Source: Pseudacidovorax sp. NFM-22 | GTDB lineage: Bacteria > Pseudomonadota > Gammaproteobacteria > Burkholderiales > Burkholderiaceae_C | Direction: 5' to 3' | Assembly (NCBI RefSeq): GCF_021401245.1 | Contig: NZ_JACBFY010000001.1 | Span: 1,054,001-1,118,000, forward strand | DNA: 64,000 nucleotides | Part shown: positions 29,177-40,450 of the stretch, piece by piece | Numbering within the stretch: the stretch's first letter is position 1 | How the letters are laid out: each line of letters starts with the position of its first letter | Notes under the pieces: model-generated | What the model was told of the DNA's origin: nothing | Database searches by the model: none | What the model saw: the letters and a program-made list of their open reading frames with translations, nothing else | Made by a program: the position numbers and the translations under genes

Positions 29177-29734
29177 ATGGCACTCACCGCCGACCAGATC
29201 ATCGCCGCCCAGAAGGCCAACATCGACACGCTGTTCGGTCTGACGACCAAGGCCTTCGAAGGCATGGAAAAGCTCATCGAGCTGAACGTGACCGCCTCCA
29301 AGGCCGCCCTGAGCGAAGCCGCCGGCACCGCCCACGCCGTGCTGGGCGCCAAGGACGCGCAGGAACTGCTGGCCCTGCAGGCCAGCATGATGCAGCCGAT
29401 GGCCGAGAAGACCGCCGCCTACAGCCGCCACCTGTACGACATCGCCCAGGGCACCAGCGCCGAATTCACCAAGGCCTTCGAGAGCAAGGCCGTGGAAGCC
29501 CAACAAGCCATGGTCGGCCTGATCGACAGCGCCGCCAAGAACGCCCCGGCCGGTTCCGAAACCGCCGTCGCCATGATGAAGAGCGCCGTGGCCGCCGCCA
29601 ACAACGCCTTCGAATCCGTGCAGAAGGCCGTCAAGCAGGCCTCCGACGTGGCCGAAGCCAACTTCAACGCCGTCTCGACGCAGGCCATGAACGCCGCCAA
29701 GACCGCCACGAAGACGGCCACCGCCAAGCGCTGA
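29177..29734 (+). CDS. phasin family protein
   Basis: A 185-residue alanine-rich helical protein of the TIGR01841/phasin type: the opening [21 protein letters not shown] and the following [21 protein letters not shown] match the beta-proteobacterial group. Phasins coat polyhydroxyalkanoate granules and limit their size. The C-terminal [10 protein letters not shown] tail is lysine/alanine-rich. AGGAG precedes ATG 29177. Two PhaR-like sites upstream fit the usual control, in which PhaR represses the phasin gene until granules appear. A strong terminator follows. No PHA synthase is in this window. Confidence 0.95.
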   Translation: MALTADQIIAAQKANIDTLFGLTTKAFEGMEKLIELNVTASKAALSEAAGTAHAVLGAKDAQELLALQASMMQPMAEKTAAYSRHLYDIAQGTSAEFTKAFESKAVEAQQAMVGLIDSAAKNAPAGSETAVAMMKSAVAAANNAFESVQKAVKQASDVAEANFNAVSTQAMNAAKTATKTATAKR

Positions 29735-29777
29735 TTTCTTGCTGGTTGTCTCCTTGGGTCCTCACGGGATCCATTCG

Positions 29778-29802
29778 GCCCCGCCTCGGCGGGGCTTTTT
29801 TT
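29778..29802 (+). terminator. rho-independent terminator of the phasin gene
   Basis: GCCCCGCC pairs with GGCGGGGC; the two central bases cannot form a loop alone, so the inner pairs probably open. Seven T residues follow. Confidence 0.88.
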
Positions 29803-29869
29803 CGTCCGCCGGCGCCAGCACGCCCGCTCCTATCATGGCGGTTTTGCCCGCAACAAGGAGACAGCATCC

Positions 29870-30628
29870 ATGCAGATCAAGGACAGGGTTTTCATCGTCA
29901 CCGGCGGCGCCTCGGGCCTGGGTGAAGGCACCGCGCGCATGCTGGCCGAGCACGGCGCCAAGGTCGTGATCGCCGACATGCAGGCGGACAAGGGCGAGGC
30001 CGTCGCCGCCGAGATCGGCGGGCGCTTCGTGCGCTGCGACGTGAGCCAGGAGGCCGACGGCCAGGCCGTGGTGGCCGCGGCGCTGGAACTCGGCAAGCTG
30101 GTCGGCCTGGTCAACTGCGCCGGCATCGCACCGGCCGAGAAGACCGTGGGCAAGAACGGCCCGCACGCCCTGGCCGTCTTCGAGAAGACGCTGCGCGTCA
30201 ACCTGCTGGGCAGCTTCAACATGATCCGCCTCGCGGCCGACGCCATGGCGAAGAACGAGCCCGAGGCCACCGGCGAGCGCGGCGTGCTCATCTCCACCGC
30301 CAGCGTGGCCGCCTACGACGGCCAGATCGGCCAGGCCGCGTACAGCGCCAGCAAGGGCGGCGTCGTCGGCATGACGCTGCCCATCGCCCGCGACCTGGCG
30401 CGCAGCGGCATCCGCAACATGACCATCGCGCCCGGCATCTTCGGCACGCCCATGCTCTTCGGCATGCCGCAGGAGGTGCAGGACGCGCTGGCCGCCAGCG
30501 TGCCCTTCCCTTCGCGCCTGGGCACGCCGGCCGACTACGCCAAGCTGGCCCGGCACATCATCGAGAACGACATGCTCAACGGCGAGGTGATTCGCCTCGA
30601 TGGCGCCATCCGTCTGGCGCCGCGCTGA
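29870..30628 (+). CDS. SDR-family 3-hydroxyacyl-CoA dehydrogenase-like protein
   Basis: A 252-residue short-chain dehydrogenase. [16 protein letters not shown] is the NAD-binding glycine motif, NCAG follows, and the Ser / Tyr-x3-Lys active site is visible ([23 protein letters not shown]). The long insertion and the C-terminal [12 protein letters not shown] and [15 protein letters not shown] regions resemble type II 3-hydroxyacyl-CoA dehydrogenase (HSD17B10-like). It would oxidise 3-hydroxyacyl-CoA or steroid-like alcohols. AAGGAGA precedes ATG 29870. The neighbouring phasin suggests a link to PHA or fatty-acid turnover, which is inference. It is followed by a terminator. Confidence 0.9.
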   Translation: MQIKDRVFIVTGGASGLGEGTARMLAEHGAKVVIADMQADKGEAVAAEIGGRFVRCDVSQEADGQAVVAAALELGKLVGLVNCAGIAPAEKTVGKNGPHALAVFEKTLRVNLLGSFNMIRLAADAMAKNEPEATGERGVLISTASVAAYDGQIGQAAYSASKGGVVGMTLPIARDLARSGIRNMTIAPGIFGTPMLFGMPQEVQDALAASVPFPSRLGTPADYAKLARHIIENDMLNGEVIRLDGAIRLAPR

Positions 30629-30681
30629 CCCTGCCCGAGCCGGGCTGAGGGCTTTTCACCGATACTTCCGCCTCGCCCGAG

Positions 30682-30713
30682 GGGGCGCCGTCCGCAGGGA
30701 GGCGCCCCTTTTT
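30682..30713 (+). terminator. rho-independent terminator between the SDR gene and dnaG
   Basis: GGGGCGCC pairs with GGCGCCCC across an 11-nt loop and is followed by five T residues, ending 16 nt before dnaG. Confidence 0.8.
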
Positions 30714-30729
30714 CGTTGGTTCTGCTCCC

Positions 30730-32649
30730 ATGGCCATCCCCGAATCCTTCATCCAGGAACTGCTCGCCCGCACCGACATCGTCGAGATCGTCGGGCGCCA
30801 TGTGCAGCTCAAGAAGGGCGGTGCCAACTTCATGGGGCTGTGTCCCTTCCACGGGGAAAAGTCGCCGTCCTTCTCGGTCAGCCCGACCAAGCAGTTCTAT
30901 CACTGCTTCGGCTGCGGGGCCCATGGCGACGCGATCCGCTTCCTGATGGAGCACACGGGCGTGGGCTTTCGCGACGCTGTGCAGGACCTGGCCGGCCAGT
31001 ACGGCCTGCAGGTGCCCGACGACGATCCGCTTTCGCCGGAGCAGAAGGCCCAGGTGGCCGCCCGCCGCGAGCGCCAGGCCACGCTCACCGACGTGCTGGA
31101 GAAGGCCGGCGACGCCTATCGCCGGCTGCTGCGCGATTCGCCGCGCGCCGTGGACTACCTCAAGCGCCGCGGTGTCTCGGGCGCCATCGCCAAGCGCTTC
31201 GGCCTGGGCTACGCGCCCGAAGGGTGGCGCACGCTGGCCAGCGTCTTTCCCGACTATGCCGACGCGCTGCTGGTCGAAAGCGGCCTGGTGATCGCCAGCG
31301 ACGAGGGCGAGGACGGCAAGCGCTACGACCGTTTCCGCGACCGGGTGATGTTCCCGATCCGCAACGTCAAGGGCGAATGCATCGGCTTCGGCGGCCGGGT
31401 GCTGGGCGACGAGAAGCCCAAGTACCTCAACTCGCCGGAGACGCCGGTCTTCAGCAAGGGCCGCGAGCTCTACGGCCTGTTCGAAGCCCGCACCGCCCTG
31501 CGCGACCACGGCTACGCGCTGGTCACCGAGGGCTACATGGACGTGGTGGCGCTGGCCCAGCTTGGCTTTCCGAATGCGGTGGCGACGCTGGGCACGGCCT
31601 GCACGGACGACCATGTGCACAAGCTGTTCCGCTTCACCGATTCGGTGGTCTTCAGCTTCGACGGCGATGCCGCCGGGCGCCGCGCGGCCCGCAAGGCGCT
31701 GGAGGCTGCCCTGCCCCACGCCACCGATGTGCGCAGCGTCAAGTTCCTCTTCCTGCCCGAGGAGCACGACCCCGACAGCTTCATCCGCGAGAACGGCGAG
31801 GAAGGCTTCGCCCGCGCCGTGGCGCAGGCCGTGCCGCTCAGCCGCTTTCTGCTCGAAGCCGCGCGCGAAGGCTGCGAGCTGGGCAGCGCCGAAGGCCGCG
31901 CCCGCATGGCGAGCCAGGCGCGGCCCCTGTGGCAGGCGCTGCCCGAAGGCGCGCTGCGCCAGCAGTTGCTGGCCGAGATCGCCCAGGCCGCGCATCTGGA
32001 GCCGAGCGGCCTTCAGGCCCTGTGGGCCGGGCAGACGCCGCCGCCCTCGCCCGCCGCCTCCCGCGACGAGCACGAGCCGCACGACTTCCATGGCGAGCCG
32101 ATGCCACCGGCCTGGGACGACGGCACGCCGCCGGCGCAGCCGCGCTGGTCGTCGCAGCGCCGCGGCAAGCGGCCCTTCCCTTCTGCCCCGCCTCGCCCCA
32201 CGGGCCCGCGCCCCAAGCCGGCCAGCCGCGCGGACCATGCCGCGCGCCTGATGCTGGAGCGGTTGGCGGCCTGGGAGCATCTTTCCGGCGAGGAACATGC
32301 CCTGCTGTGCAGCCTGCCGCCGCCGCACGGCCCGCTGTTCGCCTGGCTGGAAAGCTGCCTGCACGAATACGGCCCCCTGGAATGGCCGCAATTGCGCGCC
32401 GACATGGCGGGCCAGGCTTTCGAGGACCTCGCGGTGCGCCTGATGGCCGGACCGGCCGGTACCGCCTCCGATGCCGAGTGGGACGCCGAACTGCGCGACC
32501 TGCTCGACCGCATGCTGATCGAGCAGCTCAAGACGCAGGAAACCGAGGCCATCGCCGCCGCCGGCCGCGATCCGCAGGCGCTGACGCGCTACCGCGAGTT
32601 GCTGACGCGGCGCCTTGCGCTCGAGAAGAAGCAGCGCGCCGGCAGCTGA
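30730..32649 (+). CDS. dnaG: DNA primase
   Basis: A 639-residue primase that makes RNA primers at the replication fork. The N-terminal CHC2 zinc finger has the LCPFHGEKSPSFSV and YHCFGCGAHGD segments. The TOPRIM core includes VTEGYMDVVAL and FSFDGDAAGRRAARKA with its metal-binding acidic residues. A Pro-rich linker (about 435-500) joins the C-terminal DnaB-interaction domain. It starts at ATG 30730 immediately after a terminator, and rpoD follows 345 nt downstream, the usual dnaG-rpoD order. rpsU is not in the window. Confidence 0.98.
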   Translation: MAIPESFIQELLARTDIVEIVGRHVQLKKGGANFMGLCPFHGEKSPSFSVSPTKQFYHCFGCGAHGDAIRFLMEHTGVGFRDAVQDLAGQYGLQVPDDDPLSPEQKAQVAARRERQATLTDVLEKAGDAYRRLLRDSPRAVDYLKRRGVSGAIAKRFGLGYAPEGWRTLASVFPDYADALLVESGLVIASDEGEDGKRYDRFRDRVMFPIRNVKGECIGFGGRVLGDEKPKYLNSPETPVFSKGRELYGLFEARTALRDHGYALVTEGYMDVVALAQLGFPNAVATLGTACTDDHVHKLFRFTDSVVFSFDGDAAGRRAARKALEAALPHATDVRSVKFLFLPEEHDPDSFIRENGEEGFARAVAQAVPLSRFLLEAAREGCELGSAEGRARMASQARPLWQALPEGALRQQLLAEIAQAAHLEPSGLQALWAGQTPPPSPAASRDEHEPHDFHGEPMPPAWDDGTPPAQPRWSSQRRGKRPFPSAPPRPTGPRPKPASRADHAARLMLERLAAWEHLSGEEHALLCSLPPPHGPLFAWLESCLHEYGPLEWPQLRADMAGQAFEDLAVRLMAGPAGTASDAEWDAELRDLLDRMLIEQLKTQETEAIAAAGRDPQALTRYRELLTRRLALEKKQRAGS

Positions 32650-32994
32650 GCCGCCCACCGGTCCGATTCCCGCCAGCGGTCCTGAAAGCCACGCCGCTCC
32701 TGCAGTCAATCCCCCGCAGACCGCGTAGGAATTGATTGACAAAGGTATAATCCACGGCTCGTCTCGGCAAGAGCGACAGCAGCACCTCCGGACCCTGGCC
32801 TACCGATGCCCCCGTGCACGACCGGCCTCCTTTCTTCCGCAAGGGCTTGCATTCCAAATGTTCGCCCCCCCATCTTGCCTGGCGTGTCGGTCGCGCGGTC
32901 CCCGCGTCCTCACCGGCACTCTCTCGCCGCGCCGGCCTGACGGCGCCTGTTGATTCAATTTCTTTCTGTGGGTCCTCACGGGCCCTGGGGTCCT
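32650..32994. other. dnaG-rpoD intergenic region with promoter-like sequence
   Basis: A 345-nt gene-free stretch. A TATAAT hexamer lies at 32746-32751. A TTGACA at 32736-32741 is too close to it (4 nt) to act as its -35 element, so an extended or activator-dependent -10 promoter is likely. From there a leader of more than 200 nt runs to rpoD. I see no tRNA, attenuator or convincing hairpin-plus-T terminator. A TTG at 32950 in the rpoD frame would add 15 residues to the protein but is not favoured. Confidence 0.5.
32746..32751 (+). promoter_or_regulatory. candidate -10 element of the rpoD promoter
   Basis: Consensus TATAAT, about 244 nt before the rpoD start. No hexamer near consensus lies 16-18 nt upstream, where GCGTAG occupies the position. 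Confidence 0.45.
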
Positions 32995-35400
<2,406 letters not shown>

Positions 35401-35425
35401 GCGCGTCCGACGCTCTCCGCTGACG

Positions 35426-35462
35426 CGGCGCCCACGGCCTTCGAAGGCCGGGGCGCCGTTTT
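35426..35462 (+). terminator. rho-independent terminator of rpoD
   Basis: CGGCGCCC pairs with GGGCGCCG, enclosing a second perfect hairpin GGCCTTCGAAGGCC, and four T residues follow. Confidence 0.9.
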
Positions 35463-35536
35463 CATTGGCCGCCCTCGCAAGGTGCGAGCGGCGCGCCGCC
35501 TTGCCCCCGCAGGCAGACAGAAGGAATGAGACACGC

Positions 35537-36811
35537 ATGAATCCCGATGCCAACCAACTCTGGCGCGCACCGCGCTGGGCCCTGGCCATCCTGCTGGCGG
35601 TGCTGGGCATGCTCGGGCCCTTCTCCATCGACACCTACATCCCGGCCTTCTCGGGCATCGCGCGCTCCATCGGCGCGACGCCCACGGAGATGCAGCAGAC
35701 GCTGTCGGCCTACCTGTTCGGCTTCGCCTTCATGAACCTGTTCCACGGCGCGCTGTCGGACAGCTTCGGCCGCCGCCCCGTGGTGCTGTGGGGCCTGCTA
35801 GTGTTCACGCTGGCCTCGCTGGGCTGTGCGCTGTCGCAGACCATCGGGCAACTGGTGTTCTTCCGCGCGCTGCAGGGCCTGTCGACCGGCGCGGGCATCG
35901 TGGTCTCGCGGGCCGTGGTGCGCGACATGTTCCCGCCCGCCGACGCGCAGAAGGTGATGGCGCAGATCACCATCTACTTCGGCCTGGCGCCGGCCATCGC
36001 GCCGATCATCGGCGGCTTCCTGTTCGTGCATGCGGGCTGGCACAGCATCTTCTGGTTCCTCGTGGCCGTGGGCATCGTGCTGCTGGCGGCCAACTGGAAG
36101 CTGCTGCCCGAGACCCTGCACACCAGCCAGCGCCAGCCCTTCGCGGTGCGCGACCTGATGCGCGGGTACTGGCAGCTGTGCTCCGATCCGCGCTTCCTGC
36201 TGCTGGCGCTGGCCAGCGGCGTGCCCTTCAACGGGCTCTTCCTCTACGTGCTGGCGGCGCCGGCCTTCCTGGGCGACCACCTGGGCCTCGCGCCGACGCA
36301 GTTCTTCTGGTTCTTCATCCTCAACATCGGCGGCGTCATGCTCGGCGCCTGGGCCAGCGGCCGCATGGCGGGCAAGGCCAGGCCCAAGCGTCAGATCCGC
36401 GATGGCTTCGTGGTGATGCTGCTGACCTCGGTGGTCAATGTCGTCGCCAATGCCCTGCTGGTGCCGCAGGCCTGGTGGGCGCTGTGGCCGCTGGCGGTGT
36501 TCGGCTTCGGCTGGGCGCTGATGGTGCCGGTGGTGACGCTGCTGGTGCTGGACCTGCATCCCGCGCGCCGCGGCATGGCCTCGTCGCTACAGGCGGTGAT
36601 CGGCTCCACCGCAAACGGCATCGTGGCCGGCCTGATCGCGCCCCTGGTCATGCATTCGCCGATGGCGATGGCGCTGGCCTCGCTGCTCATGATGGGCGTG
36701 GGCCTGGTCGCCTGGACATGGCTGCACCACCGCTGGCCCGAGATCGGCCGTGACACCACGACGGTGGCCGAGACGCTGCCTGTGGAAGCGACGACGAAAC
36801 TGGAATCCTGA
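35537..36811 (+). CDS. Bcr/CflA-family multidrug efflux MFS transporter
   Basis: A 424-residue 12-helix major facilitator. The helix-1 sequence ILLAVLGMLGPFSIDTYIPAF and the loop GALSDSFGRRPVVLWGL, with RAVVRDMF in helix 5, identify the Bcr/CflA drug:H+ antiporters. The family exports bicyclomycin, chloramphenicol or sulfonamides, and sometimes cysteine. AAGGAATGAG lies before ATG 35537. It acts in the inner membrane. It ends 51 nt from the convergent aroQ gene. The particular substrate cannot be seen. Confidence 0.92.
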   Translation: MNPDANQLWRAPRWALAILLAVLGMLGPFSIDTYIPAFSGIARSIGATPTEMQQTLSAYLFGFAFMNLFHGALSDSFGRRPVVLWGLLVFTLASLGCALSQTIGQLVFFRALQGLSTGAGIVVSRAVVRDMFPPADAQKVMAQITIYFGLAPAIAPIIGGFLFVHAGWHSIFWFLVAVGIVLLAANWKLLPETLHTSQRQPFAVRDLMRGYWQLCSDPRFLLLALASGVPFNGLFLYVLAAPAFLGDHLGLAPTQFFWFFILNIGGVMLGAWASGRMAGKARPKRQIRDGFVVMLLTSVVNVVANALLVPQAWWALWPLAVFGFGWALMVPVVTLLVLDLHPARRGMASSLQAVIGSTANGIVAGLIAPLVMHSPMAMALASLLMMGVGLVAWTWLHHRWPEIGRDTTTVAETLPVEATTKLES

Positions 36812-36862
36812 GGGCGCAGCAGCGGCAGTAGCGGCCGGCGCCCCCTTGCGTCGGTCCGTTGA

Positions 36863-37312
36863 TCAGCTGCTGACGCGCACCAGGGCCTCGATGGCCAGGG
36901 GATAGCCCTTCACACCCAGGCCCACGATGATCCCGCGCGCCGCGGGCGAGATGTAGGAATGGTGGCGGAAGGATTCGCGTGCATGCACGTTGGAGATGTG
37001 CAGCTCGATCAGCGGCACGCTGGCGCCCTTGATGGCGTCGTGCAGCGCGATCGACGTGTGGGTGTAGGCGCCCGGGTTCATCACCACGCCCAGCATGCGG
37101 CCCGCGGCCACCTCGCGGCCGGCCTCGTGGATCCAGTCGATCAGCACGCCTTCGTGGTTGGACTGGCGGCATTCGATCTCCACGCCCAGCGCGGTGCCCG
37201 CCTCGGCGCACATCCGCTCGACGTCCGCCAGGGTTTCGTGGCCGTATTGCGCGGGCTCGCGCGTGCCCAGCAGGTTGAGGTTGGGGCCGTTGAGGACGAG
37301 GATCTTCTTCAT
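36863..37312 (-). CDS. aroQ: type II 3-dehydroquinate dehydratase
   Basis: A 149-residue shikimate-pathway enzyme that dehydrates 3-dehydroquinate to 3-dehydroshikimate. [20 protein letters not shown] with Tyr in [26 protein letters not shown] and the His/Arg segment [16 protein letters not shown] carry all active-site residues. Length is normal; the enzyme is a cytoplasmic dodecamer. ATG 37312. It is a single-gene unit downstream of the PaaI-like gene on the same strand, 166 nt away. Confidence 0.97.
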   Translation of the reverse strand: MKKILVLNGPNLNLLGTREPAQYGHETLADVERMCAEAGTALGVEIECRQSNHEGVLIDWIHEAGREVAAGRMLGVVMNPGAYTHTSIALHDAIKGASVPLIELHISNVHARESFRHHSYISPAARGIIVGLGVKGYPLAIEALVRVSS

Positions 37313-37478
37313 GCGAGGTCTCCGGACGATGCGCCGTGGAAAAAGGTGCGCATCTTAAAAGGCGGCCGGGGGCGCAATGCCCGTCGATCAAGCCGTCCGC
37401 CCTGAGCCTGGCCGGCCCGGCCATTCCATGCCGTGCCCTGCTCCGCCTGCACGCCAGCAGGAGCGATGCGCCCCCCCC

Positions 37479-37880
37479 TCAGCCGCGGGGCCGCAGCAGC
37501 TTGCCGGTGGACGACGCGCGCGCCAGCAGGCGCCCGGCCTCGTCGAACAACTCGGCCTCCAGGAAGACCACGCTGCCGCCCCAGCGGATCACCCGCGCTT
37601 CGGCCTCCACGGGCGCCACGCGCACGGCCTCCAGGAAGCTGGTCTTGATCTCCAGCGAGGCCAGGCCCACGCCCCGCTCGCGCGAGAAGACGGCGAAGGC
37701 CATGGCGTTGTCCAGCCATGCGGTGACGAAGCCGCCCTGCACCACGGTGCCTTCGGTGTGGGCGAACTCGGCGCGCGGCGCGAAGCGCACCCGTGCGCGG
37801 CCTTGCGGGTCGCTGGTCAGCAGGCGCTCGAAGCCGATGGCACGGAGCAGAGGCTGGGTGTGGATTTCGATGTCGGTCAT
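37479..37880 (-). CDS. PaaI-type thioesterase
   Basis: A 133-residue hot-dog thioesterase. EGTVVQGGFVTAWLDNAMAFAV contains the Gly-rich helix and Asp of the PaaI/YdiI group, in which an Asp or Glu activates water for hydrolysis of aryl- or acyl-CoA. ATG 37880 is chosen; an upstream extension to 37916 is possible. It diverges from the DM13 gene with 194 nt between. Confidence 0.88.
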   Translation of the reverse strand: MTDIEIHTQPLLRAIGFERLLTSDPQGRARVRFAPRAEFAHTEGTVVQGGFVTAWLDNAMAFAVFSRERGVGLASLEIKTSFLEAVRVAPVEAEARVIRWGGSVVFLEAELFDEAGRLLARASSTGKLLRPRG

Positions 37881-38074
37881 GGATCGCAGGGAGTGCAACG
37901 GCGCGCGGCGCAGCATAGCCGCCGCCTGCAGCGCCGCATGTCGCCCGCTTGCCTGGCGGACCGGAGCGGGTGCGCAGCCGGATGGTCAGGGCCCCGCAGG
38001 AGGCGTTGCATAGAATCGCCCGCCATCCGCGCGCGGCGCCACGCCGCGTCCCGCCCGCGCTTCGCTTTCCCCGC

Positions 38075-38662
38075 ATGATTCCTCCCGTCCCGCCGCCGCG
38101 TACCGGCGCGCGCCGCCTTTCCGTCCGCCTCCTGACCCATGGCCTCGCCCTGCTCGTGGGCCTGGTGCTCGGCACGGGCCTGGGCATCTACTGGCTGCCC
38201 ATCCTGATCGCACCACCCGCGCCCAGCGATGCGCAAGTCGGCATGGTGGCCGCGCAGGCCGCCTACAAGGTGGAGATGCGCGGCGACCTCAAGGGCAACG
38301 ACCTGCTGCACTGGGCCCGCGGCGAACTGACGGTGGGCCCCTGGGCCATCGCCCTTCGCGGCTCGGTGGCGCCGGGCCCGGACTACCGGCTCTACCTCTC
38401 GCCCACCTTCGTGCAGAGCGCGGAGGAATTCGAGCAGCACCGCAGCGAGATGGTGCAGGTCGGCCAGGTGCGCACCTTCGACAACTTCATCGTCACGCTG
38501 CCGGCCACCGTGGACATCGGCAGCCACACGACGGTGGTGATCTGGTGCGAGGCCTTCGGCAAGTTCATCGGCGCCGCCCGCTACCGCGACCCGGACGCGG
38601 CACCCGCGGCCCCGGCCGCGGCCGGGGCCACGGCCGCGCCAGCGGCCCGGCAGACCCCATGA
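38075..38662 (+). CDS. membrane-anchored DM13 domain protein
   Basis: A 195-residue protein with one N-terminal membrane helix (residues about 18-45) and a DM13 domain outside. The conserved features are the strands QAAYKVEMRGDLKGNDLLHW and LYLSP, and the segment TVVIWCEAFGKFIGAARY, whose Cys is the conserved redox-suspect residue of DM13. The domain is proposed to act in electron transfer, but that is unproven. The C-terminus is Ala/Pro-rich. Its stop overlaps the TfoX-like gene by 4 nt (ATGA), so both are translated together. Confidence 0.85.
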   Translation: MIPPVPPPRTGARRLSVRLLTHGLALLVGLVLGTGLGIYWLPILIAPPAPSDAQVGMVAAQAAYKVEMRGDLKGNDLLHWARGELTVGPWAIALRGSVAPGPDYRLYLSPTFVQSAEEFEQHRSEMVQVGQVRTFDNFIVTLPATVDIGSHTTVVIWCEAFGKFIGAARYRDPDAAPAAPAAAGATAAPAARQTP

Positions 38663-39108
38663 CCGAGCGCCCGGCCCGCCCCCGCCAACCGGGAGCGCCG
38701 GGCCGCGCGCCCAGCCTGTTCGTTCAGAGCCTGCACGAGGTGCTGGCGCCGCTGGGCCGCATCGAGGCCCGCCGGATGTTCGGCGGCCACGGCCTCTACC
38801 ACGAGGGCGTGATGCTGGCGCTGGTGCTGCGGGACACGCTCTACCTCAAGGCCGACGCGATCAGCCAGGCCCAGTTCGACGCGCTGGGCCTGCCCGCCTT
38901 CAGCTACCAGCGCGAGGGGCGGCCCGCCACCCTCACCTCCTTCCGGCAGGCGCCGGAATCGATCTTCGACGATCCGGAACAGGCCCTGCACTGGGGCCGG
39001 CTCGCCTACGAGGCGGCGCTGCGTGTCCACCAGGCCAAGCCGGCGCGCGCGCGCCGGGCGGTGGGCGCTTCCGCCTCTCCGGCCGCGCCCCGCAAGACCA
39101 AGCGCTGA
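38659..39108 (+). CDS. TfoX N-terminal domain protein
   Basis: A 149-residue protein with the TfoX/Sxy N-terminal domain: APLGRIEARRMFGGHGLYH, then LYLKADAISQAQFDALG. Full-length TfoX also has a helix-hairpin C-terminal domain; here only a basic Ala/Arg/Lys tail follows. Such small proteins are widespread and their link to competence is not established. ATG 38659 overlaps the DM13 stop. The end is convergent with the radical SAM gene, 25 nt away. Confidence 0.9.
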   Translation: MTERPARPRQPGAPGRAPSLFVQSLHEVLAPLGRIEARRMFGGHGLYHEGVMLALVLRDTLYLKADAISQAQFDALGLPAFSYQREGRPATLTSFRQAPESIFDDPEQALHWGRLAYEAALRVHQAKPARARRAVGASASPAAPRKTKR

Positions 39109-39133
39109 CGCGGCACCCCTGCCCGCGGGCCGC

Positions 39134-40243
39134 TCAGAACAGGCTGCCCTGCCCCTCGGCCCCCGGCGGCCGGAACAGCGAGGTGTCCATGCCGATGCGC
39201 TCGCGGTTGAAGCCCAGACGCGCCGTCGCCTTGGCAAAGCGCTGCGCCACCAGTTCGGCCCACAGGCCGCTGCCCTTCATGCGGCTGGCGAAGTCGGCGT
39301 CATAGTCCTTGCCGCCCCGCATGTCCTGGATGCGCGCCATCACCCGCGCGGCGCGCTGCGGGTAGTGCAGCGACAGCCATTCCTTGAAGAGCGGCGCCAC
39401 CTCCCAGGGCAGGCGGATGACGGTGTAGAAGGCACTGCGCGCGCCGGCGGCCCAGGCGGCTTCCAGCACCTGCTCCAGGTCTTCGTTGAGGAAGGGAATC
39501 TGCGGTGCCACGCTCACCCCCACCGGCACGCCGGCTTCGGCCAGGGTGCGGATGGTGCGCAGCCGGCGCGCGGGCGAGGCCGCGCGCGGCTCCAGCCGCC
39601 GGGCCAGGTCGGCATCGAGCGTGGTGACGGTGACGTACACCGCAGCCAGCCGCTGGGCGGCCATGGGCGCGATCAGGTCCAGGTCGCGCTCGACGCCGCT
39701 GGACTTGGTGACCAGTGCGAAGGGATGCCGCGCCGCCTGCAGCACCTCGATGACCGATCGGGTCAGGCGCAACTCGCGCTCGATGGGCTGGTAGCAGTCG
39801 GTCGCGGTGCCGATGGCGATGTGCGAGGGTCGGTAGCCGCGCCGCCCCAGTTCGCCGCGCAGCACCTGCGCGATGTTGCGCTTGGCGATCAGCTTGGTTT
39901 CGAAGTCCAGCCCCGGCGACAGGTCGAGGTAGCTGTGCGTAGGCCGGGCGAAGCAGTAGATGCAGCCGTGCTCGCAGCCGCGGTAGGGGTTGAGGGAGCG
40001 GTCGAAGGAAATGTCGGGCGAGTCGTTCTCGCTGAGGGCGGAGCGGGCGTCCTCGAAGCGGACCTCGGTGGCAGGTGCGCGGCGCTCGACTTCGGCACCC
40101 GCCTCGCCCTCCGCGGCGGGCGGGGACTCGTCCGCCCATCCGTCGTCGAAGGCGCTGCGCTCGTCGCGGGAGAAGCGATGGGCCAGGCGCGTGGCGGCGC
40201 CGCGGCCCTTGATGGCGTGAACGGGGATCAGTGCGTCGGGCAT
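39134..40243 (-). CDS. PA0069-family radical SAM protein
   Basis: A 369-residue radical S-adenosylmethionine protein. NPYRGCEHGCIYCFARPTH places the [4Fe-4S] cysteines at Cys90, Cys94 and Cys97; the rest is a partial TIM barrel of the SplB-like COG1533 group. The N-terminus to about residue 75 is a less conserved acidic/charged segment. The reaction is unknown; relatives include spore photoproduct lyase, a DNA repair enzyme. ATG 40243 is chosen, with a TTG at 40285 as alternative. A perfect LexA-type box starts 45 nt upstream of the ATG, so SOS control is likely. The named Pseudomonas relative PA0069 is, from memory, also in the LexA regulon. Confidence 0.93.
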   Translation of the reverse strand: MPDALIPVHAIKGRGAATRLAHRFSRDERSAFDDGWADESPPAAEGEAGAEVERRAPATEVRFEDARSALSENDSPDISFDRSLNPYRGCEHGCIYCFARPTHSYLDLSPGLDFETKLIAKRNIAQVLRGELGRRGYRPSHIAIGTATDCYQPIERELRLTRSVIEVLQAARHPFALVTKSSGVERDLDLIAPMAAQRLAAVYVTVTTLDADLARRLEPRAASPARRLRTIRTLAEAGVPVGVSVAPQIPFLNEDLEQVLEAAWAAGARSAFYTVIRLPWEVAPLFKEWLSLHYPQRAARVMARIQDMRGGKDYDADFASRMKGSGLWAELVAQRFAKATARLGFNRERIGMDTSLFRPPGAEGQGSLF

Positions 40244-40287
40244 GCGGCAAGCCTGGGAATGGCAGGGCTCATCATTCTGGATCAATA

Positions 40288-40303
40288 CTGTATTTTTATA
40301 CAG
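40288..40303. promoter_or_regulatory. LexA (SOS) box
   Basis: CTGTATTTTTATACAG matches the CTG-N10-CAG consensus with an AT-rich core and is preceded by TA. It is 45 nt ahead of the radical SAM ATG and 148 nt ahead of the RND adaptor start, on the opposite side. It is the only clear LexA-type site I noticed in the window. It probably represses the radical SAM gene until DNA damage. Confidence 0.85.
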
Positions 40304-40450
40304 CTATTTTCAAAGTCAGGTCCTGCTGGGGTTTTCCCTCGACCGCCGTGGGACATGTGAGAACTTTGCATCCCCTATACAGAAGCCGCTTACGCTTGCG
40401 CGCTTCGCGGGCGCTGGTGGCGCCCCGCCTCCTTCCGCCAGGACCCCATC

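Noticed and set aside
29755..32982. A 14-nt exact repeat TGGGTCCTCACGGG at 29755-29768 and 32969-32982.
   Set aside because: Repeats of this length are expected by chance several times in 64 kb, more so at this GC content, and the two contexts differ.
36812..36862. A bidirectional terminator between the Bcr/CflA gene and aroQ.
   Set aside because: GGGCGC and GCGCCC could pair, but the loop would exceed 20 nt and no T-tract follows.
40286..40450. SOS control of the RND efflux operon by the LexA box.
   Set aside because: The box is 148 nt from the adaptor start, while its position 45 nt from the radical SAM start fits repression of that gene; efflux control is possible but not supported.
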